A stretch of 64,000 nt of DNA from RAM1 sp041905405 (GTDB lineage: Bacteria; Pseudomonadota; Gammaproteobacteria; Burkholderiales; Burkholderiaceae_C): the NCBI GenBank assembly GCA_041905405.1, contig JAYRLC010000011.1:41830-105829 (forward strand). Direction: 5' to 3'. Positions 17,277-26,038 of the stretch are shown one piece after another (position 1 is the stretch's first letter; the number at the start of each line of letters is the position of its first letter). Position numbers and translations under genes: made by a program. The notes beneath the pieces were generated by a model. That model worked only from the letters and a program-made list of their open reading frames with translations. It made no database searches and had not been told where the DNA came from.

Positions 17277-17861
17277 TCAGCGCAGCAGCCAGATGGCCGC
17301 CAGCACCGCGACAGCGCCCGCCACCCAGGCCCAGACCGGAATGCCGCCTGACGCACTGCCGCCGCTCGGGGCGGTGGTGTCGGGCGCCGCGGCAGCGGTG
17401 TAGGCCTGCGGATGCTGGCGCTGCATTTCTTCGTCAAAACGCTTGAAGAAGTCTTCGGCCATGGACTTGGCCACGCCGTCGATCAGCCGTTGGCCCATCT
17501 GGGCGATCTTGCCGCCCACCGACGCCTGCACGCTGTAGGCCAGCACACAGCCCTGGCCTTCTTCGGGCGGCGACAGCCGCACCTGCGACGTGCCCTTGCC
17601 GAAGCCGGCCGCGCCGCCCTGGCCGTCGAAGGTAATGGTGTAGCTGTTGGGTGGGTTGATGTCGGACAGCGTGATCTTGCCGTTGAATTTGGCCGCCACG
17701 GGGCCGATCTTGACGGACACGCCCACGGCGTACTGGTTGTCTCCCGTGGCTTCAACCTTGTCGCAGCCGGGGATGCAGGTCTTGAGCACGGCGGGGTCGT
17801 TCAGCGCGTCCCAGGCCTGCTGCTGGGTGATGGCAAGCGCGCGGCTTCCTTGCATTTCCAT
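17277..17861 (-). CDS. coxG: CoxG, SRPBCC-type carbon monoxide dehydrogenase subunit G family
   Basis: A 194-residue protein with an N-terminal SRPBCC lipid/ligand-binding fold (QAWDALNDPAVLKTCIPGCD is the family signature) covering residues 1-150. An Ala/Pro/Thr-rich linker and a C-terminal membrane helix (VWAWVAGAVAVLAAIWLLR) follow. In CO oxidisers CoxG tethers the dehydrogenase to the membrane; here it probably does so for the form II homologue. The ATG at 17861 gives the canonical N-terminus; a TTG at 17894 overlapping the coxE stop has no ribosome site. Confidence 0.9.
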   Translation of the reverse strand: MEMQGSRALAITQQQAWDALNDPAVLKTCIPGCDKVEATGDNQYAVGVSVKIGPVAAKFNGKITLSDINPPNSYTITFDGQGGAAGFGKGTSQVRLSPPEEGQGCVLAYSVQASVGGKIAQMGQRLIDGVAKSMAEDFFKRFDEEMQRQHPQAYTAAAAPDTTAPSGGSASGGIPVWAWVAGAVAVLAAIWLLR

Positions 17862-17890
17862 GGGGGTTTCTTTCTGTGCTTTTTCCGGGG

Positions 17891-19087
17891 TCAATGTTTC
17901 ATCAGAGCTGCCAGGCTGCCCGCCAGTTCCTCAAGGCGTGCCACGTTGTGCACCGCCAGCATGGCATGCGCATGGCGGTGCAGCACGGTGGCGCCGCGCG
18001 CCAGCGGCTGGTAGCCGTCAAAGCGCAGCAGCGGGTTCAGCCACAGCAGCCGGCGGCAGCGCCGGCGCAGCCAGGCCAGCTCGGCGTCCAGCGCGGCCGG
18101 CTCGCCCGTGTCCAGCCCGTCGCTGATGACCAGCACCAGCGTGCGCCGGCCCACCAGGCGCCGCGCGTGCTGCTGGCGCAGCGTGGCCAGCGATTCACCC
18201 AGCCGCGTACCGCCCGCAAAATCGTCGATCAGCGCGCTGGCCGCCGCCAGCATGGCGTCGGTGTCGGCCAGGCGGAAGGCCGGTGTCAGGTCGGTCAGGT
18301 GCGTGCCGAACGCGAACACGTCGCGTCGTGCGCGCCGCCCGTTAACGTCCCGCGTGGCGGCATGCAGAAAGGCGAGCAGCAGCCGCGCGTAGCGTTCCAT
18401 GGAGCCCGACACGTCCACCAGCACGAGCAGCGGTAGAGGCTGCGTCCGCCGCTGCAGGCGGGGCAGTTGCAGCAGTTCGCCGCCCGTGCGGGCCGCGCGG
18501 TGCATGACGCCCGCCCAGTGCATGCGCTGTCCACGCGCGCCCGGCTGCACGCGGCGCGAGGGCACGCGCGGCACGGGCAGCGCCACGTCGCGCGCCAACC
18601 GCTCGACCAGGTGGTATTCGCTGGCGCTCAACGCGCTGAAGTCCGCATGCTTGAGCCGCCGCAGGTCGCTGGCGGTCATGGCCGCGTCAAAGTCGACTTT
18701 CTGGTCCTCTTTCTTTGGCGCAGCCTGCTGGCCGTAGGCCTTCTGCGGCTGCAGGGCTTCACGCACGCGAGGACGGCGCTTGCTGGGTTCCGCCTTGCCT
18801 TCGGCGCTGGGCAGCAGTTGCGACAGGAGCTTGTTGGCAACGTCGGGGTTGCGAAAGTAGACGTCGAACAGTTCGCGGAACACCAGGCGATCCTGCTCGC
18901 GGCTGACCAGCACGGACTCCATCGCGGCGCCCAGGTCGTGGCGGTCGCTCATCCCGACGAGCATGGCGGCCTCTTGCGCCAGTGCGATCCTCGCGCTGTC
19001 GGTGCGCACGCCCGCACGGCGCAACGCTCTGCCGAAGCCCGTGATGTTGTCGGCGAGCTTGCCGGTTCTGGCGTCGCCTAGCTGCAT
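17891..19087 (-). CDS. coxE: CoxE, von Willebrand factor A domain maturation protein
   Basis: A 398-residue CoxE-type protein. The N-terminal half is helical and rich in charged residues; the C-terminal half is a VWA domain whose MIDAS starts with LVDVSGSMERY (DxSxS) and continues with GGTRLGESLATL and VISDGLDTGE. CoxE pairs with the MoxR-type ATPase CoxD to insert or mature the metal centre of the molybdenum hydroxylase. A 351-bp gap separates it from coxD, odd for genes whose products act together. Only a weak AGGT precedes the ATG. Confidence 0.92.
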   Translation of the reverse strand: MQLGDARTGKLADNITGFGRALRRAGVRTDSARIALAQEAAMLVGMSDRHDLGAAMESVLVSREQDRLVFRELFDVYFRNPDVANKLLSQLLPSAEGKAEPSKRRPRVREALQPQKAYGQQAAPKKEDQKVDFDAAMTASDLRRLKHADFSALSASEYHLVERLARDVALPVPRVPSRRVQPGARGQRMHWAGVMHRAARTGGELLQLPRLQRRTQPLPLLVLVDVSGSMERYARLLLAFLHAATRDVNGRRARRDVFAFGTHLTDLTPAFRLADTDAMLAAASALIDDFAGGTRLGESLATLRQQHARRLVGRRTLVLVISDGLDTGEPAALDAELAWLRRRCRRLLWLNPLLRFDGYQPLARGATVLHRHAHAMLAVHNVARLEELAGSLAALMKH

Positions 19088-19438
19088 GTGAATACCTGTT
19101 TGTGTATCACGCGCTGGGTTCGCGGCGGGCGCAGTGCGGCGGGGCTCATGCTGCGGTGGTTTTTGCTTCGCAAAAACTCCGCTGCGATGCTCGGGGGTCG
19201 GTCGCGCTGCGGAACTCGCTGCACTACGCTTCGCTTCGTTCCGCTCAGACAGCCGCAGCGAGCATGTTCACGATGCGCGCTTGCGCGCGCCGACACTCCC
19301 CCCTGCGCTTCTCGCCACCGCAGAAATCGCCCCGCCGCTCTGCGCCCACCGCGAACCCCGGACCCAGCCACGCCACCGGTGGCGCGCCCACACTGCCACT
19401 GCAAAGCTGCGCCTGCGGTGACACGACAGCAAAGCGAA
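19088..19438. other. 351-bp gap inside the cox cluster with hairpins and no credible gene
   Basis: This is the only stretch over 300 bp without a gene. It holds a perfect TTTTTGC-TTC-GCAAAAA hairpin at 19160-19176, flanked by CTGCGG / CCGCTGC-like arms, and a segment near 19223-19265 rich in CGCTTCG repeats. Three overlapping open frames run through it on both strands, but none has a Shine-Dalgarno, a recognisable motif or a believable composition. It may be a dispersed repeat or the remnant of one, and may hold a second promoter for coxE-G-xdhC. Confidence 0.5.
19160..19176. repeat. Perfect hairpin in the cox gap
   Basis: TTTTTGC-TTC-GCAAAAA, 7-bp arms and a 3-nt loop. It lacks the GC stem of a classical terminator. 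Confidence 0.6.
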
Positions 19439-20344
19439 TCAAGCATCCGCAACCTCGGGCTTGAGCAGATCGTTCACAAGGTCTGCCGTCAGCGCCGCCA
19501 CGTCCTCCCGCTGCTTGAACAGGATGCCTGCCGTGTCAGCCACAACCTCGGGATCGACCACCAGCGTATCCAGCGCCACCAAGGCTTTGGCCCACTCCAC
19601 GCTCTCGGCAATGCCCGGCGCCCGCTGGAACGCATCGGCAAACGGCTGGCTGCGAAGCCGCCCGACAAACTGTGCTACCTGCCTGGCCAGTTCGGCGCTG
19701 GCCTGTGGCACACGCGCCTGCACGATGGCAAGCTCGCGCTCGCGCTGCGGGTAGTCCAGCCAGTGGTACAGGCACCGGCGCTTGACCGCGTCGTTGAGCT
19801 CGCGCGTGCGGTTGCTGGTGAGGATGGTGACCGGCGCGTGCGCGGCGCGCACCGTGCCGATCTCGGGGATGCTCACCTGGTACTCGCCCAGGTATTCGAG
19901 CAGGAAGGCTTCAAACGGCTCGTCGGCGCGGTCCACCTCGTCGATCAAAAGCACGGCGCCGGGCGCCGGCGCCTGCAGCGCCTGCAACAGCGGGCGACGG
20001 ATCAGATAGCGGTCCTGGTAGACCTCGCGCTCCACGTCGCCGGCATCCGCCCGCCCTTCCACCGCACGCATGTGCAGCAACTGGGCGGCGTAGTTCCATT
20101 CGTACAGCGCCTCGCGCTGCTCCAGCCCGTCATAGCACTGCAGCCGAAGCAGTTCGCGCGACAGCGCCTGCGCAAGTGCTTTGGCCAGCTCGGTCTTGCC
20201 GACGCCGGGCTCGCCCTCCAGCAGCAGCGGGCGCTGCAGCTTCAGCGCCAGGAACACTGCCGTCGCCAGACGCCGGTCGGCAAAGTAGCCGGCCTGCTGC
20301 AGTGACTGGGTGACGGCATCGATGGAGTTGAACGGTATGGACAC
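19439..20344 (-). CDS. coxD: CoxD, MoxR-type AAA+ ATPase
   Basis: A 301-residue MoxR-family ATPase. Walker A is GEPGVGKTE (about residue 43), Walker B is VLLIDEVDRAD, sensor 1 is ILTSNRTREL, and the lid follows. CoxD works with the VWA protein CoxE as a chaperone that completes the active site of CO dehydrogenase-like enzymes. The start is a GTG at 20344, four bases after the coxM stop; the N-terminal MSIPFNSIDAV supports it although no strong ribosome site is seen. Confidence 0.92.
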   Translation of the reverse strand: MSIPFNSIDAVTQSLQQAGYFADRRLATAVFLALKLQRPLLLEGEPGVGKTELAKALAQALSRELLRLQCYDGLEQREALYEWNYAAQLLHMRAVEGRADAGDVEREVYQDRYLIRRPLLQALQAPAPGAVLLIDEVDRADEPFEAFLLEYLGEYQVSIPEIGTVRAAHAPVTILTSNRTRELNDAVKRRCLYHWLDYPQRERELAIVQARVPQASAELARQVAQFVGRLRSQPFADAFQRAPGIAESVEWAKALVALDTLVVDPEVVADTAGILFKQREDVAALTADLVNDLLKPEVADA

Positions 20345-20348
20345 GCGT

Positions 20349-21140
20349 TCAGGATAGCGCCTTGGCGACGGCGCGCTGCGTCATGACGCTGATCAGGTTG
20401 GCGCGGTAAGCGGCCGATGCGTGCAGATCGCTGGACAGTTCGCCCGCGTCGATCTTCACCGCGGCTGCGGCTTCGGGTGTGAAGCTCTTGTTCAGCGCGT
20501 CCTCCAGCCCCTTGTGCCGGAACACGCCGTTGCCCCCGCCCGTGACGGCCACGCGCACGCCGCCGTCGGTCTGGGCCACGAACACGCCGATCAGCGCAAA
20601 GCGCGACGCGGGCTGCTTGAACTTCAGGTAGGCCGCGCGCCTGGGCACGGGGTAGCTGATCGCCGTGATCAGCTCGCCGTCCTTCAGCGCGGTGGCGAAC
20701 ATGCCCTGGAAGTAGTCGTCCGCCGCGATCTTGCGCTGGTTGGTGTGCACGGTCGCGCCCAGCCCCAGCACGGCGCTGGGATAACAGGCCGCAGGATCGT
20801 TGTTGGCGACGGAGCCGCCCATGGTGCCCATGGCACGGACCTGCCGGTCGCCAATGCCGCCGGCCAGGTCCGCCAGCGCGGGAATGGCTGCTTTCACGTC
20901 GGCGTTCTTCGCGACGTCGGCATGGCGCGTCATCGCGCCGATCATCAGGCTGTTGCCGTCTTTCTTCACACCGGCCAGGTCGGCAATGCCGCCCAGGTCC
21001 ACCAGCTGCTCAGGCGACGCCAGGCGAAGCTTCATCGACGCCAGCAGGGTCTGGCCGCCGGCCAGCAGCTTGCCGCCGGCCGCGGCCAGCTTGACGGCGT
21101 CCGCGGACGAAGCGGGACGCTCAAAGGTGAATGCGTACAT
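20349..21140 (-). CDS. coxM: CoxM-type FAD-binding subunit of a molybdenum hydroxylase
   Basis: A 263-residue FAD-binding PCMH-type subunit. GGKLLAGGQTL and IGDRQVRAMGTMGGSVANNDPA are the two FAD-contacting motifs of the CoxM/CutM family; the C-terminal CO-dehydrogenase flavoprotein domain follows. It passes electrons from the 2Fe-2S subunit to the acceptor. The gene lies 12 bp after coxL and 4 bp before coxD, all on the minus strand. Confidence 0.93.
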   Translation of the reverse strand: MYAFTFERPASSADAVKLAAAGGKLLAGGQTLLASMKLRLASPEQLVDLGGIADLAGVKKDGNSLMIGAMTRHADVAKNADVKAAIPALADLAGGIGDRQVRAMGTMGGSVANNDPAACYPSAVLGLGATVHTNQRKIAADDYFQGMFATALKDGELITAISYPVPRRAAYLKFKQPASRFALIGVFVAQTDGGVRVAVTGGGNGVFRHKGLEDALNKSFTPEAAAAVKIDAGELSSDLHASAAYRANLISVMTQRAVAKALS

Positions 21141-21152
21141 GGTGGCGTCTCC

Positions 21153-23525
21153 TTATGCCTTGGCGGATTGGATGGCTTCCCACACGCGGGAAGGCGATGC
21201 GGGCATGTCGAACTCCTTCACGCCCAGGCCGTGCAGCGCATCCAGCACCGCGTTGATGACAGCCGGCGGCGAGCCGATGGCCCCCGCCTCGCCGCAGCCC
21301 TTGGTGCCCAGCGGGTTGTGGGTGCAGGGTGTGCAGACCGTGTCCAGCTTGAACGTCGGGAAGTCGTCGGCGCGCGGCATGGCGTAGTCCATGAAGCTGC
21401 CGGTGAGCAACTGGCCCGTGTCCTTGTCGTACACGCAGTTTTCCAGCAGCGCCTGGCCGATGCCCTGCACGATGCCGCCGTGCACCTGCCCCTCGACGAT
21501 CATCGGATTGATGATGGTGCCGAAGTCGTCCACTGCCGTGAAGCGGTCCACGCGCACCACGCCGGTGGCCGGGTCGATCTCGACCTCGCACACATAGGTA
21601 CCGGCCGGGAAGGTGAAGTTGGTCGGGTCGTAGAACGCGGTTTCGTTCAGGCCCGGCTCCAGCTTGTCCAGCGGGTAGTTGTGCGGCACGTACGCCGTGA
21701 GCGCGACCTGGCCGAACGGCACCTTTTTGTCAGTGCCCTTGACGGTGAATTCGCCATTGGCAAACTCCACGTCCGCGTCGCTCGCCTCCATCAGGTGCGC
21801 GGCAATCTTCTTGGCCTTGGTCTCGATCTTGTCCAGCGCGCGCATGATGGCCGCGCCGCCCACGCTGATGGAACGCGAGCCGTACGTGCCCATGCCGAAC
21901 GGCACGCGGCCCGTGTCGCCATGCACCACGTCCACGTTCTCGACCGGTATGCCCAGGCGCGCCGCCACCACCTGCGCAAAGGTCGTCTCATGCCCCTGGC
22001 CGTGGCTGTGCGAGCCGGTGAACACCGTGACGCTGCCCGTGGGATGCACGCGCACCTCGCCACATTCGAACAGGCCCGCGCGCGCGCCCAGAGCGCCGGC
22101 GATGTTGGAGGGCGCAATGCCGCAGGCTTCGATGTAGCTACTGTAGCCCATGCCGCGCTTCAGGCCTTTGGCCTCGCTGGCCTGCCGGCGCGCGGCAAAG
22201 CCGGCCACGTCGGCCAGCTTCTCGGCCTTGTCCATGCAGGCGCGGTAGTCGCCCACGTCGTACTGCAGCGCCACGGGCGTCTGGTACGGCCACTGGCTGA
22301 TGAAGTTGCGCTTGCGGATCTCGTCCTGCGACAGGCCCAGGTCCCAGCCGCAGCGCGACACCAGCCGCTCCAGCAGGTAGGTCGCCTCGGGCCGGCCCGC
22401 GCCACGGTACGCGTCCACCGGCGCCGTGTTGGTGAACCACGCGTCCACCTCCACGTAGATCTGCGGGCAGGTGTACTGGCCTGCCAGCAGCGTCGCGTAC
22501 AGGATGGTCGGCACCGCGGTGGAGAACGTGGACAGGTAGGCGCCCAGGTTGGCGTCGGTGTGCACGCGCATGGCCAGGAATTTGCCGTCCTTGTCCATCG
22601 CCATCTCGGCATGGCTCACATGGTCGCGGCCGTGTGCGTCGCTCAGGAACGCCTCGCTGCGGTCGGCGGTCCATTTGATGCTGCAATTCAGCTGTTTGGC
22701 GGCCCAGGTCAGCGCCACGTCCTCGGCGTACAGATAAATCTTCGAGCCGAAGCCGCCGCCCACATCGGGCGCGATCACGCGCACCTTGTGCTCGGGCAGG
22801 CCCAGCACGAACGCGGTCATCAGCAACCGCTCCACGTGCGGGTTCTGGTTGGATACGTACAGCGTGTACTCGTCGCTCGCCCGGTTGTAGCTGCCGATGG
22901 CTGCGCGCGGCTCCATGGCGTTGGGCACCAGGCGGTTGTTGGTGAGGTCGAGTTTGGTGACGTGCGCCGCCTTGGCAAACGCCGCGTCCACCTGGCCCTT
23001 GTCGCCGATCGCCCACTTGTAGCAGTGGTTGTCGGGCGCCGCGTCGTGCAGCGCCGTGGCCTTGGCGGCGTCGCTCACGCTCACCACGGCGGGCAGTACG
23101 TCGTAGTCGACCTGCACGGCTTCGGCAGCGTTCTTTGCCTGCTCCAGTGTGTCGGCCACCACCATGGCCACGTGGTCGCCCACGTAGCGCGCCTTGCCCT
23201 GCGCCAGGATGGGGTGCGGCGGCTCCTTCATGGGCTGGCCGTCGGTGCTGGTGATCAGCCAGCCGCACGGCAGGCCGCCCATCTTGCCTTCGACGTCCTT
23301 GCCGGTGAAGACCTTGGCCACGCCGGGCATGGCCTCGGCGGCGGCGACGTCGATGCTTTTGATGACCGCATGCGCATGCGGCGACCGCACGAACACGGCC
23401 ACGCGCTGGTTGGCCAGGTTGATGTCGTCGGTGTAGTTGCCAGCGCCGGTCAGGAAGCGGTAGTCCTCCTTGCGGCGGACCGATTCACCGATGTGGGGAA
23501 GGTTGGGGAAATCTGCTGCGCCCAT
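21153..23525 (-). CDS. coxL: CoxL-type large subunit, form II molybdenum hydroxylase
   Basis: A 790-residue Moco-binding large subunit. Residues 372-378 read AYRGAGR, the form II signature; true aerobic CO dehydrogenases (form I) have AYxCSFR with the copper-ligand Cys, absent here. GGGFGSK (about 256) and GEAGAIGSPP near the C-terminus, with the catalytic Glu, are intact. So it is an active-looking aldehyde/heteroaromatic/xanthine-type hydroxylase or form II enzyme of uncertain substrate, and CO oxidation should not be assumed. It lies between coxS and coxM in the canonical S-L-M order. Confidence 0.93.
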   Translation of the reverse strand: MGAADFPNLPHIGESVRRKEDYRFLTGAGNYTDDINLANQRVAVFVRSPHAHAVIKSIDVAAAEAMPGVAKVFTGKDVEGKMGGLPCGWLITSTDGQPMKEPPHPILAQGKARYVGDHVAMVVADTLEQAKNAAEAVQVDYDVLPAVVSVSDAAKATALHDAAPDNHCYKWAIGDKGQVDAAFAKAAHVTKLDLTNNRLVPNAMEPRAAIGSYNRASDEYTLYVSNQNPHVERLLMTAFVLGLPEHKVRVIAPDVGGGFGSKIYLYAEDVALTWAAKQLNCSIKWTADRSEAFLSDAHGRDHVSHAEMAMDKDGKFLAMRVHTDANLGAYLSTFSTAVPTILYATLLAGQYTCPQIYVEVDAWFTNTAPVDAYRGAGRPEATYLLERLVSRCGWDLGLSQDEIRKRNFISQWPYQTPVALQYDVGDYRACMDKAEKLADVAGFAARRQASEAKGLKRGMGYSSYIEACGIAPSNIAGALGARAGLFECGEVRVHPTGSVTVFTGSHSHGQGHETTFAQVVAARLGIPVENVDVVHGDTGRVPFGMGTYGSRSISVGGAAIMRALDKIETKAKKIAAHLMEASDADVEFANGEFTVKGTDKKVPFGQVALTAYVPHNYPLDKLEPGLNETAFYDPTNFTFPAGTYVCEVEIDPATGVVRVDRFTAVDDFGTIINPMIVEGQVHGGIVQGIGQALLENCVYDKDTGQLLTGSFMDYAMPRADDFPTFKLDTVCTPCTHNPLGTKGCGEAGAIGSPPAVINAVLDALHGLGVKEFDMPASPSRVWEAIQSAKA

Positions 23526-23535
23526 GACGTTCCCC

Positions 23536-24006
<471 letters not shown>

Positions 24007-24076
24007 GGGAACTGTCTCCATCTGTGGGTTGGTGTCGTACTGCGCGGGTCATTGTTGGACTGCGACAGGACCGGAT

Positions 24077-24096
24077 ACCTAGGCTAAACCCTAGGT
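24077..24096. promoter_or_regulatory. Palindromic operator candidate between coxS and its divergent regulator
   Basis: ACCTAGG-N6-CCTAGGT, perfect 7-bp arms, 70 bp before coxS and 51 bp before the regulator gene. Its core (reverse strand TAGGGTTTAGCCTA) resembles the AAGGG-N4-CCCTT motif seen at four other promoters in the window. Position and symmetry suggest a regulator site. Confidence 0.55.
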
Positions 24097-24147
24097 TGGG
24101 TCAGACCGCGCAGGAAATTCTCAAAATGGAACAATGAGCCGGCAACA

Positions 24148-25299
24148 ATGCTTTCCATGAGCGCTCCCCTGCCCTCAACCGCCCAGCAGCGCCTGCTCCA
24201 GATCGAGCAGGCGCGCCAGGCCGTCATGCAGGAGGGCCGCTCCATGACCGACGTGGCAGTGGATGCCTGGTTCGAGCGCGCCTGGCTGGAACGGTCGTGG
24301 CGGCGCTGCCTGGCGGCCGGCCAGCAGCCTGGCCAGCGCGTGAGCTTTGACATGGTGCCGGACGCCGCCCGCCGGCGCGCCCAGGAAACGGGGCACGAGC
24401 TGGTCGCGGCCGCGCGTCCCGTTCTGGACCGCCTGGGCCGCGCAATCGCCAACACGCGCTACTTTGCGATCCTCACCGATGCGCAGGGCGTGGTGATCGA
24501 CGTCAACGGTCCCATCGACCGCAGCGACCGGCGCGCACAGCTCATCACCCGCATTGGCGTGGACCTGTCCGAGCGCGCCGTGGGCACGACGGCCATCGGC
24601 GCCGTGCTGGCCGAGCAGCAGCCGGTGTGGCTGCACCGCGGCGAGCACTTCTTCAACGACACCAGCGTGTACAGCTGCGCGGGCGCGCCACTGTTCGGGC
24701 CCGACGGACACTGCGTGGGCATGCTGGACCTGACCGGCATCGAGACCGCCGAGCGGCCCGAACTCAGGCATCTGGTGGCGCAGTCGGCCCGCAGCATCGA
24801 GAACGCGCTGGCATTGGGCCGTCCCCATCAGCTGCTGCTGCGGCTGAACTGGCCCGGCCGCACGCTGGGCGACGAGTCGGACGGACTGGTCTGCCTGGAC
24901 GCCGATGGCTGGGTGGCCGCCGCCAACCAGACCGCACGCCAGATGGTGTCGCAACTGGTCCGCGCCGACGGCGCCGCCGTGCACTGCAGCGATCTGTTCG
25001 CGATGCCCTGGGAGTCGCTGTTCGATCTGGCGGGGCGCGACGGCGCCACCGACCTGCCGCTGTGGTCGGGCCTGCGCCTGGCCGCCCAGGCGCTGACGCC
25101 CGGCCAGGCGGCTGCACCGGTGCGCACCCAGGGGCCCGGCAGCACGGCAGCCGCGCGGCTGCCGCTGAAGGACCTGGAGACCGAGCTGATCCGCAAGGCC
25201 GTCCAGGAAGCGCGGGGCAACGTGATGCAGGCGGCCCGCAGCCTGGGCATCAGCCGCGCCACGGTGTACCGCAAGCTCGGCGGCCGGCGCGGGGCCTGA
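24148..25299 (+). CDS. GAF-domain regulator with Fis-type DNA-binding domain (AcoR-like, no AAA+ domain)
   Basis: A 383-residue regulator. Residues 65-220 form an AcoR-type sensor/GAF region (RYFAILTDAQGVVIDVNG, LSERAVGTTAIGAVL, HFFNDTSVYSCAGAPLF). Residues 335-383 are a Fis helix-turn-helix (ELIRKAVQEARGNVMQAARS, then LGISRATVYRKL). The sigma-54 AAA+ domain (GAFTGA, Walker A) between these parts in AcoR-type activators is missing, and no frameshift is apparent, so it cannot act as a sigma-54 ATPase. It is transcribed divergently from coxS and presumably controls that cluster. An ATG at 24157 is an alternative start. Confidence 0.85.
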   Translation: MLSMSAPLPSTAQQRLLQIEQARQAVMQEGRSMTDVAVDAWFERAWLERSWRRCLAAGQQPGQRVSFDMVPDAARRRAQETGHELVAAARPVLDRLGRAIANTRYFAILTDAQGVVIDVNGPIDRSDRRAQLITRIGVDLSERAVGTTAIGAVLAEQQPVWLHRGEHFFNDTSVYSCAGAPLFGPDGHCVGMLDLTGIETAERPELRHLVAQSARSIENALALGRPHQLLLRLNWPGRTLGDESDGLVCLDADGWVAAANQTARQMVSQLVRADGAAVHCSDLFAMPWESLFDLAGRDGATDLPLWSGLRLAAQALTPGQAAAPVRTQGPGSTAAARLPLKDLETELIRKAVQEARGNVMQAARSLGISRATVYRKLGGRRGA

Positions 25300-25452
25300 G
25301 CGCAGCCAAAAATTCAGTCCAACGGCTTCTTTTGTCGCCAAGGCGTCCTTTAGAATTAGGGAAAAAGTCATCAGCCCGCACCGTACCGGTGCACCACAGG
25401 CCTGATTCCCCTTAAGAGACAACCCCGGCGCCCTGCGGCGCTTCAGAACGCC

Positions 25453-25980
25453 TTGAAATTCGATCTGCGAAGAATCTTTGCCGGCGGCGGCAGTGAAACG
25501 GCAACAAGCGGCTTTGAAGACGCCGCCGACACCGACTACCTGCCCGTCAACGGCGAGGGCGAAGGCCTGGAGACCGAATACCAGAGCCTGATCGCCGCGC
25601 AGTTGCGCCGCTGGGGCGTTTCCAACCAGTGCATCACGGTCGAGGTGCGCCGCGTGGGCCAGGGCGCCGACGGCTACGACGTGTTCGCGGGCATGTTGCG
25701 CCTGGTCCGCTGGGACCGCGATTCCACCTTGCGCGTCATGCTGGGCCTGCCACTGCTGGAGGCCAAGATCCGCAAGACCGTGCGCGCCACCTGGCTGGCC
25801 GACTACAGCCACTTTGCCGGACTGTGGCTGCATGCGTCCGAGCGCATGAAGGCGCCGGGTGAACTGCGCGAGCTTCTGGCCGCCGTGGCCCCGCTGCCCG
25901 GTCATCCGGCCAGCCCCGGCGGCAACCTGCACGGCAACTGCTTTCCGTCCAGCACCGACTCGGACCACAGCCGGCCCTGA
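25453..25980 (+). CDS. Hypothetical protein
   Basis: A 175-residue protein with no recognised domain. The middle part (residues 45-135) looks folded, with alternating strands and helices (LRRWGVSNQCITVEVRRVGQ, VMLGLPLLEAKIRKTVRATW, HFAGLWLHASER). The N-terminus is acidic and the C-terminus Pro/Ser-rich. The apparent start is TTG (MKFDLRRIF) without a clear ribosome site; no better in-frame start is seen. It lies between the GAF/Fis and AraC regulator genes on the same strand. A TAGAAT element at 25351-25356 and a small GCACCG-TAC-CGGTGC inverted repeat (25378-25392) precede it. Confidence 0.6.
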   Translation: MKFDLRRIFAGGGSETATSGFEDAADTDYLPVNGEGEGLETEYQSLIAAQLRRWGVSNQCITVEVRRVGQGADGYDVFAGMLRLVRWDRDSTLRVMLGLPLLEAKIRKTVRATWLADYSHFAGLWLHASERMKAPGELRELLAAVAPLPGHPASPGGNLHGNCFPSSTDSDHSRP

Positions 25981-26038
25981 GCGGCCCACACGCCAAGCGA
26001 CGCCTGCGCGACAATCAGGCGCTGCCCCCCTGCGAGAG

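Noticed and set aside
19102..19464. Small open frames in the coxD-coxE gap
   Set aside because: No ribosome site, no motif, and Arg/Ala/Ser-biased composition as in the shadow frames of this genome.
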